Source of the DNA: Gammaproteobacteria bacterium
GTDB taxonomy: Bacteria > Pseudomonadota > Gammaproteobacteria > Coxiellales > Coxiellaceae
Length of the DNA stretch: 64,000 nt
Assembly: GCA_030425685.1 (NCBI GenBank)
Contig: JAUIAD010000016.1
Span: 1 to 64,000, forward strand
Reading direction: 5' to 3'
Part shown: piece after piece, positions 1-9,500 of the stretch
How positions within the stretch are numbered: the stretch's first letter is position 1
Layout of the letters: the number at the start of each line of letters is the position of its first letter
Notes under the pieces: model-generated
What the model saw: only the letters and a program-made list of their open reading frames with translations
The model's database searches: none
What the model was told of the DNA's origin: nothing
Translations under genes and position numbers: made by a program

Positions 1-2
1 CC

Positions 3-68
3 ATTATCAACATTAATGAAAAAAGTTTTCGTCAATTAAGTTCTCAACATTTTGAAGATAGGAAATGA
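3..68 (+). CDS. possible 3' end of an upstream gene
   Basis: Frame 3 is open from the window edge to a TGA at 66-68, giving about 21 residues of ordinary composition ending in HFEDRK. This could be the tail of a gene lying upstream of the window. It is too short to assign, and chance is a reasonable alternative. Confidence 0.2.
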   Translation: MININEKSFRQLSSQHFEDRK

Positions 69-503
69 TTGTAAAACCGGCAATGATAATTGTCGAATGG
101 CGGAAAAGATAGTTGACGTTCAATAATAAAAAAGATAAGTTATTTATACTGCCGTCATTATAAGTAAAGCAACGATATTTAACATAGCATTAATAAAGCA
201 AAATTTATCTTTAATTATAGTAATAAAAAAACTAGCGAACAGGTTTAAAAAGCTTTGTCTAGCGTAATTACATAGTGGATTTACCTAAATTACGGTGTAG
301 AATGCAGGTGGAATTACTTAGGATAAATACTCACGGACGTACGGTCTATCAGCAATGTCGTTATTTTGAGCTGTTGATTCTTCAATGCAAGTGCTCATTC
401 ATAAAAGTGAAAAAGATTAAAGTCTTTATCAGATTAGCAGCTCCTCATAGGCACAAAATAGCAAAGTGATTCGTTTAATAATTTGACTTGGAGAGTATTT
501 ATC
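69..503. other. AT-rich intergenic region before the giant gene
   Basis: No convincing gene is seen here. A 64-codon open frame at 275-469 lacks a ribosome site and has no recognisable protein character. A TTGACG at 113-118 could be a -35 box, but no good -10 lies at the right distance; TATACT at 145-150 is 26 bases downstream. The stretch probably carries the promoter of the giant gene, but I cannot place it. Confidence 0.35.
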
Positions 504-3500
504 ATGCGTACTGCAATTCACGAGAAAAAAAGCAAAGATATTTCTGTTAGTAATATTCCATTATTAGAGTTGGCAATGTTTTCCAAATTACAACATTGCG
601 CAAAAAAACAAGTCGATAATTCAGTAGCAGCAAAAATAAATTTACGCCAGTGGGCGCAGGAAGAATATAAAGAAATTAATGCTCTTAATAATCTTAAATC
701 TTTCTTACTTTATTTAAAGAATAAGGCAGGCGAAGATTTCAGTAAGGAAGAGAAAACTATTGGGCAAAGAAGCCTGCAAAAATACAAAATGAAATTCAAA
801 AAGGCCTTAAGAGATGAAATTAAAGATGCGCTTCAGCGCGAGATGGCCCTAAAAAGACAAGCAATATATGAGAAAACGGCAGCTAAAGAAAAAGAAGAAA
901 TGGCATTACAGGAGTTAATGGAAGATGTCTTAGGTGATGTGCGCTCAAATGATAGGAGAGAAATTTTAGCAATATACGCTTGGCGATATATGATTTCGGA
1001 ACTGCCAAACTGGACGAAGTCATACGCATTGGTGAGTACCTATCGCTTATGGAAGAAAGTGTTGCGTAGCAAGGATCTGCAAGCTGTAGTAGGTCATTTA
1101 ACAAAAACCAAAGAAGTGTTGAGCTGTTTACCACGTCAAGTGAGCACTAAAGATCTTTGCAGTTATTCAGGAAGATATAGCCGAGAAGTCAAAAAGGACT
1201 ACAGTGAAGTTAGAAGTAGACTCAAAACCCATCTTGCTGGCACACAATATGAGAAAAGCAGATTAGCAGATAAGGTCATACTGCGTGTTACAGGTCATCA
1301 CATGACAGTCAATAATATTCTTGAAAGCAAAGAATTTAATACAGCGATGACATCAGATGTAACAGAGGTGCAGGTAATAGCACAAGGTGGACTTTTTATC
1401 GATGGATCATTAAAGGAGGAGAAAGGAAAAAATAGATGGAGCGGTGTCAATGTTGCCTTGCTGGCTCACGAGATTTACTTTACAAGGAAAGTATTGATTG
1501 ACACCTCTGGCGTAAACGGCCAATCGCAAGCTCGATCAAAAGCTGCTAATGGAAGATCAGATTTTTCATATACCTCGACAGGTGGAAATGGGAGTCATGG
1601 TTTAGATGGAAATCCAGGTCAAAGTGCTGGTCATGTCACCATAAAAGCGGAAAAAATAATTAACCCCCAATACTTACAAGTAAGAGCCATTGGTGGGAAT
1701 GGCAGTGATGGTCAGCATGGTGGCGATGCAGAGAAAGGCAGGAATGGTAAAGATGGTGTTGATGCCAGAGATCCTAGTATTGGTGGTTGGGGTGTTTGCA
1801 GTGATTATGTTGTTAATAACGTTTATGAAAATGGTAAAAGTGGCGGTTATGGCGGTGACGGTGGCAATGGTGGTGCTCCGGGTGGTGGCGGTAATGGTGG
1901 TAGAATTCTTATTGTTGATAAGGAGAAAAATTATTCTAAAGGGGATAATCCCAATTATATCAGTAGAAAGGGGGCCGCTGGTCTATCCGGGAAGCCAGGA
2001 AAGGGTGGTGTTGCAGGTTATAATGGTCGTCATGGAACAGATAAAGGTGCAATAGAACAAGGATGGTTCTCTGGCGGCTATGCATCTGGCTCCAGGAGCG
2101 GAAAAAATATTAAAGTTCATTGTAAGACAATAAAGAAATTTATATTTTTTAGCAAAGAGGTCTATTATTTCACTGTTAAGGACCCTGATTATCTAAGACA
2201 TACGGCGGCATTATCACGCTGCAATTGGAAAAATGGTCAACTAGGAAAATATAAAAGAAGAGCACGCAGAGCATTGTTGAATGGTGAGATTGACCACAGT
2301 GCAATTTTGGCAGAGCATCCCATTGCGGGTGTTTTTGCAGATCCGCTGGCAACAGCAGAACAGCAAGAAAAAATGGATCAGTTTACTGACCGAATAGATC
2401 AAATGACAGATGACCTAAATTTAATGCAGCAAGAGTTAGAAGCAATGCGCTCGCTGGCTGAAAATATAGAGACTGACTATCAACTAGATCAAGACGTTGA
2501 TGTGCAAGCTTCTATCGAAGTTAATTCCCATATCCAGCAAGCTGTCGACTTTGATGGTGCTCCAGACAACAAAAAAAGCATGCAAGTAAAACGGCAAAAA
2601 TCCACACGAATCAAGGAACGTGAGCATAAAAAAGAAAGTTATTTCTGGGAAACAGCAACCCATAATGACTTTGCTGATAAAACCTATCAGCTTGCCAGCC
2701 AGCAAGGTTATAACCATCATGCGCTTTCTCTCTTTGAAAAACTTTTAGAGCTAAACGTTGTTCATGAGCAGAAGGCAGGTGTTGACAAAATAAAGCATCT
2801 TAGATCTATCATTAAGAAGTTCTCAGAATCAAAATATAGTTATATTGAATTTATACTTGAGTTTTTAATTGGTGAACTTAAGAAGAAAAACTGGGAGGCG
2901 TTGAGTCTGCCTCTTGAGGATATTAAGAATAACCTAGCACTTTGTCTGGCCAAAGAAAAATTATTAGTAAAAATTGATAAGTCGTTAGAAACAAAAATTC
3001 AGGCGGTAGGTCGATATTTTCTTGCTAGCTTCAAAGCAAACAAGGCAATTGTATATTTCGATATATTTTTAAATTACTTGTTGGCACTACAAGAAAAGTT
3101 ATCGGAAGCAAAAAGTAAGCGCGGCATCGCGGAGCTGACGACAAGTGAATTACATGATATCGCTGTTAATATTGAGTTTCATTTAGATAATGAAAAACCA
3201 AACATTACTCACTTAAAGGAAATGATAGCAAGAAATAATCATAGTAAAAATTTGCAATCAAGTAAGCCTTATCAGTATCTGCTAAAAATTAAGATGAGTG
3301 AGGATGAGCTGATAGAAGCGGTTGTGAATTTGCGCTCATTACCAAAGCATGGTCCGCAGGGTCAATATTATAAAGATTTATTGGATGTTGTTACAAATAA
3401 ATACGAAAATGAAATTTTAAATCAGAATTTCACAAGAGCCTGCTCTTTGTGTCTTTATACTAGGTTATCTGAGCACCCATCATTTCTGGACAAGCTGAAA

Positions 3501-6500
3501 AAAATAAAAGGCCTTTTGTTGCTGGCATTCATGAAAAGTGAAAATGTAGGCGGTGAATATAGTGATTGTATGACCTCTATTTTAGAGAATATTAAAATAC
3601 ATAAAGGTGATCCTCAGCACATTGCTCATATGCTTGATAGCAAGCTGTCTACGCTGTTTAAAAATATTTTCAGGGTTGAGTATGATGTGTCAGCGTTGCC
3701 AGCGTTAGCGCTAAAATATATACCAATGATGTGTAAAAGTGACGTAGCTGTTGAAAGCGTTGTGACCATAATGCAGTTATCAACTTGCACAGTAAATGCG
3801 TTAAGTAAGGTGGTGGCAGCAATAGTGCCATTAAAACTTGGCAGAAATGTTCGTGAAAAAATAAAGCATGCGTTGCTTGATAATATTAATCAGTTGCTAT
3901 TGGCGCGTATCAGTCCTTTTAAAGGACAAGGCTCAGCTTTGTATGTTCGGCTCAATGAAAAGATTTCGAGTCTAGCAGATTTGCTCTCAAAAGAGGAAAT
4001 GCATAATTGGGACCTGAATAGTTTATTTGGTGTTCTCGATTCAATACTAAGTGAAATTAGCTCTAAAGAAGACACTGATATTGGTCAGATGTTTAATCAG
4101 TTGACTTCACATTCAGTTAGCGATGCCAAGAATGAGTTAGCGCAAAGCTCACATCGTTCTACCATAATGAGAGTGTTAATAGCTATTCGCTATGAAAAAG
4201 TAAAATATAAAGAAAAAGTGGCTGCGCTTTTAAAGGTTTTTCAGTCTAATGCTAAAGATATGCCGTTGTTAAAATTTCTTACTGCCAGCTTGCAACAAGT
4301 GAAAAGTGAAGACCAGTTGTTCGATCTATGTGATGTGTTGGCGCAAGACCCATCCGTATGGTACAACGGTCTGGTAGAGTGCCAATTGGTTCGACTAACG
4401 CATCAGTATATTGTCTGGGTAGCACAAGATTTATCATCACTTCCTAGTGAGATCAATAAAATTATCCGAGAAGATGGTGTTGCCACTATAGTCAAGGATG
4501 TTATTAGTGGCAAGCCTATCGCTCGTCAACTATCGCAAAAAATTGTTAAGGAACTTGAAATAGAATTCGAGAAGAGTGGTAAAAATTCTATAAAAAAAAT
4601 GCGTCAGCAGTTTCTACTTTGTATTATGCTTCGCAAAGGCTTTGGCAGCTGCCATTCTCGTTGGGTTAAACAGAATAAGCAGGAATTTGCATGGGATTAC
4701 TTGCAGCGACTTGTCTATAATAAAGTTGACCGTTTAAAGTCAAATAACTTCCCATCCTTTGATGAGTTGGTGCTTGCTATCAACCTGCTAAGCCAAATAG
4801 ATTATCCTATAGATCTGTTAAATCGCTTATCTGGGCGTCCTGTTAATCGGTGGCTACAAAGCATTTATGCTCAGTCTTTAATAGAGCAGACAAGGAAATT
4901 TGTTGAATATAAAGCTGTCGATAATCTGCAAGATCGAGTAGAAGAGCTTAATAATAATATTCTTGAAATTAAACAGGCTGATATCCTGCGTGTTTTGTTG
5001 GAAAAAATTAATAAAGAACTGTTAAATTTCGATCATGAACTTGCTGTTGCTGTTGATTATTGGCATGAGCTTATTAGAATGTTAGCCAATATATCCTTCA
5101 TGGACAGTGTATTGGTTCGGCAATTGCATAAGTCACCATTAAGTCAATGGAAGAATAAGTTGCGTCCCTATGAGCTTGCCATCCATATTAGGATGGTGCC
5201 AAAACATCTAATGTTGCATCGGCAATCAATTATTGAAGCATTAATACATTTGCAAGATCTTGGTAAATTAAACACAAACAGCTTTAAAAAAATTACCAAT
5301 TATATCAATTATATTTTACAAGATGATCAATTGATGCTGCTTTTGGAATTTCTACAGCAGGCCCTTGCGGATAAGTTTATTGTTAATAATGAAATCATGG
5401 ATACATTATTGGATGATGTTAAACCTGTTGATATTGCAGAGTGGCAAAAGGTCACCATGCAATATTCTGATGCTAAAAGTCAACAAATCCGTAGTTTAGA
5501 TGTTGCTATAGCATTAATGAAAGACAATCCGAAAAATAAGAATCTTGATGAATTAAAAGATCAAAAACAGTGTGATGCTGAGTACTCATTGAGAGAGCAA
5601 GTCATTGCTGTTAAAAATCATCTGAGTTTAGCGGTGCATCCATTGGCTAAAGCAGTAGCTAATAAAGCTGCGCAAAATGAGTCAAAAGATAAAAAGAGCG
5701 ATCATCAAAATAGAAAGATGGCAAGACTGTCATCTTATGTAGCAAAGCCAGTTGATCATTGGTCGCTTGCAGATATAGCCTTATGGTCTGAGCATTTTAA
5801 AGCAGCGGGCAGTGATGTGTTATCAAAAAATATGATAATGGATCATTTGCCAGAATTAGTGGCTGTTGTTCATCGTGCTATTGAGCTTTTCCAGCCTGGC
5901 GTGCGTTTGCGTGATGTGCAGCTTATTGCGCTAACAATATTTTTACAACGAAATTCAGGATTATTAAATGAAAATTTAATGGGGGAAATTTCAACAGGTG
6001 AAGGTAAGCAGTTAATTATTGCTGCACTGGCTATTATAAAAGCCTATTTGGGTGAAAAAGTTGATGTGGTGACTAGTAGCTCTTCACTAGCGGTACGAGA
6101 TGTAGAAGAGATGAGTGAACTGTTTGCAATTATGGGGATTTCAGTTGCATGTGTTTGTGATCAGGATTGTCATGAAGAGAAAGTTTTTCAAGAGCGTTTT
6201 CGTGCACAAGTTATCTATAGCGATATAGGTAGTATACAGCGCGCCATTTTGTTAACGCACTTCTATAATAAAGATATTTTGGCAGGGCGATTTAACGCAT
6301 CTTCATTGATTATCGATGAAGTGGATCGCTTGCTTGACGAAATGCTAAATACCCTGTTTTTATCGCAGGATATTGCTGCCTTTGATCACCTGACACAATT
6401 GTTTGTAACTATCTGGTATATTGTGGAGACATTTCGCCAACAACATAATAGCGCGGAATGTGATGTTGATGCCCTGGAGCAAGAAGTGTTAAAACGCATT

Positions 6501-9500
6501 GACAACAAAGAGTTGATGTTACCTACCGCTATACTTCCTTTTGTTAAGCGTCGGTTAAAAACATTTATTAAAAGTGCTTTGCTGGCGCAAGGTATGAATA
6601 AGGATGAATTTTATATTTATGATGATTTAAATGATGGCTCTGGTCGTAAGAAAGTTGCTGTTATTGACAAGTCAACAGGGGTAACACGTCTTCATACCAA
6701 TTATAGTGGTGGTTTACAACAATTTCTGCGCGCCAAACATTTTACGAAAATGGAAATGGCGCAAATGGGCTTAAAGGCTGTCTACGAGGCTATGATAACA
6801 ACAATGCGGCGCTATCAATCTATTTGCGGGTTAAGTGGCACACTTGGTACAGTGCAAGAAATTAAAGTCTTGCATGACTTGCTAGGTTTGAAAACATTTT
6901 CAATACCTCGGCATCAGTTTCGTCACTTCTATCAGGAGCCGACTATTGTTTGTGAGGATATAGAGGTACAAATTGAGGCTATTATTGCCAAGGTTATTGA
7001 GAAAATTAACCAGCAACGTGCGCTATTAATTATTTGTGACACTATAGAGGAAGCAAAATTTCTTTCTATTGAGATTCGTAAAACCCTTATAGGAATGCCT
7101 GCAGTTAAGCTCTATCAACGGTTGTATTCTCATGAGCCTAGAAAAATAGGAACCAGCGATAACCCATTAAGCGTTGGCGATATATTGGTTACTACTAATC
7201 TATCTGGGCGTGGTACTGATGTTAAAATTACTAAGGTACTTGAAAAAAATGCTGGTCTGTTTGCGATCGTGACAGGTGTTGCAAAGGATGCGCAGAAGAT
7301 AGGTGTTCCTGATCTGCGTACGTTGGATCAAAATTTTGGGCGTGTAGCTCGCAATGGTGCTCAGGGTAGCGGCATGTTGATTGTTAGATCTGATCTGCAA
7401 GTAACGCCGCAACAGCTGATGCAATTAAAAGAAGAGTCGGTCGCCAATAAGCTTGAGCAAGTAGTGCAGGTTTCCCTGCCTATACTGGATGTTAAAAATT
7501 CTTTATTTCAACAGTTTTCTAAATTTTACCAACAAGCGCGAGAGCAGCTGAATCAAATGGATCAGCCGTTAGGATATACTGAAATACAAATGGACGCGCT
7601 TAGAATTCATTGGGCGTTTTGTTTGGATGCCATTGAGCACAAGCTTACGCACCATATTCAAGATAGTTCAAAGCAAGTGCAAGCAGATTATGCTTATTTT
7701 GCAGAAAGAATGTCACAATTACTGTTGAAGGATGATATATTTAAATTTGCAGATTCAACCAATATGCTAATTAAATTAGGTCGATTCTTTCATAAAGAGT
7801 ATCCTCAAAATGCTGCGCTTTGTTATATTGAAGCAATAAAGCTTGACCCGGAGTTTTGTGAGGCAGCCTATCTTTATTTGGCCAATATTGAATTGGCAAA
7901 GGGAAAAGATAATAGGGTCTTTCGGCGTAATGCGCGCCGCTATTTTAAACAAGCAAAGCAGCGTATTGATAAACGTATTAGGGTGCTGACAGAATGTTTT
8001 GCGATCTTTGAACCTCTAAAGCAACTGGCGTTACAGACTTCTCAAAATTCTATTGCTAATGATTTAGAGCAGGCGACGCAAAGAACCCTGTCTTGTTATC
8101 ACGCTCATTTGCGCCAAATTGGCGAAGCTATTGGTTATGATTTATCGTTTGAAAGATTGACATCTTATGTCGATAGTCGTGATGCTGCTGTCGACCTATA
8201 TCAACGTTTAGGTAAGCGTAATCAGTTTAAAAATTCTCGTGTCAGTAAGAAAGCTCATGTACTCTATAATCAAAACAATCAACTGCAATTATTTTATTGT
8301 AAGCCAGGTGAGCAAGTTGGTGTTTGTTTTCCTAATGAAATAACATCAATCTATGTAGAAAAAATAATTGCTTTATTTATGGCGAGAGTTAACAAGGGTA
8401 GGAGTGAGCGAGAGCTTGAGTTTGATGTTTTTTGTAATAGTTTGGAAGGTAAACCGTATAGTCAATTGCTAGAGTCGCAAAAGACAGATATAAGAATAGC
8501 GTGGTTTGCCTTGTTGGCAGCTGGGGTTTTGAAAGAAGCTGCTCTACAAAAAACAACTGCTAATGGTGTCGAGCTTGTTCGTTATCAAGAAAAGAAAGAT
8601 GAGGATATTACTGAAATTTCCGCTGCATTTGATGAAAAATATATTCCATTAGGTCTGCAAGTTGCAGGCAAATTACATACCTACCCATCTGTTTTTCTAC
8701 GTGAGCAGTCATTAGCATATGCATTTGAAACGGGCGAATTTCCCAGTGAAGAGATATTAGATTTTGCTAGGCACGATTTCGATCGTGTGACAGTGTTAGA
8801 TGAAAAGCTTGACTGCAAATGGACGTGGAAAAATACATTAGCGTTTGTTTTAGGGGCGGTTGCTATTGTTGCTGGCGTTGCTTTTAAACAGCAATGGCTC
8901 TTTGATTTGGGAATGGACTCGATTGTATATTCACTGAAAGCCTATTTTTCAGGTGTATTTGATCTGTCTGATTATATCGCGCAAATGGGTACTAAAATAT
9001 TGATGGGGATTGCTAACCAGATTAAGGTGGCTGCACTAGCCGCAAAAGCTGGCGAGTCATCTTCTTTTATGGCTCAACAAGGTAAGGACATCTTTAAGCA
9101 GTTCTTTGCTAGTTACGGAAAAAATATTGCCAAAGAGCAGGGCTTTGCACTTTTAATGAAGGGGCTTAGCCAAACGGTATTAATGGAGAATATTCAACAG
9201 TCAATTGGCGAGCATTTGCTGTCTGATTCTCAAGTGGCTCTACAGCGCGAAAAACTAATAGCTGCAATGATGAAGTTATGGGAGTCAAGTTATGAGCTTG
9301 ATCAAGCTGAGAATTTTATTCAACGCGTTATGTCTGAGACGTATGAAGAAGAAGCCGTTGCCTCTGAGTCTGATCAGGTATCACAGGTGGCTTCTGTTGC
9401 GCTTAATGTTGGTGCAAGTTTATTAGGTGCATTAAGTGCAACGCCTGGTTCTGCTTCATTTATGCAAAAAGCGGGTGGGCAGATTGCAAGCAGTATTTCT

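Noticed and set aside
275-469. A 64-codon frame upstream of the giant gene
   Set aside because: No ribosome site, no recognisable protein features, and normal for AT-rich DNA of this length.
1690-2055. A 121-codon open frame rich in methionine and valine
   Set aside because: It is the shifted frame of the glycine-rich region of the giant gene; GGT/GGC repeats read out of phase give this composition.
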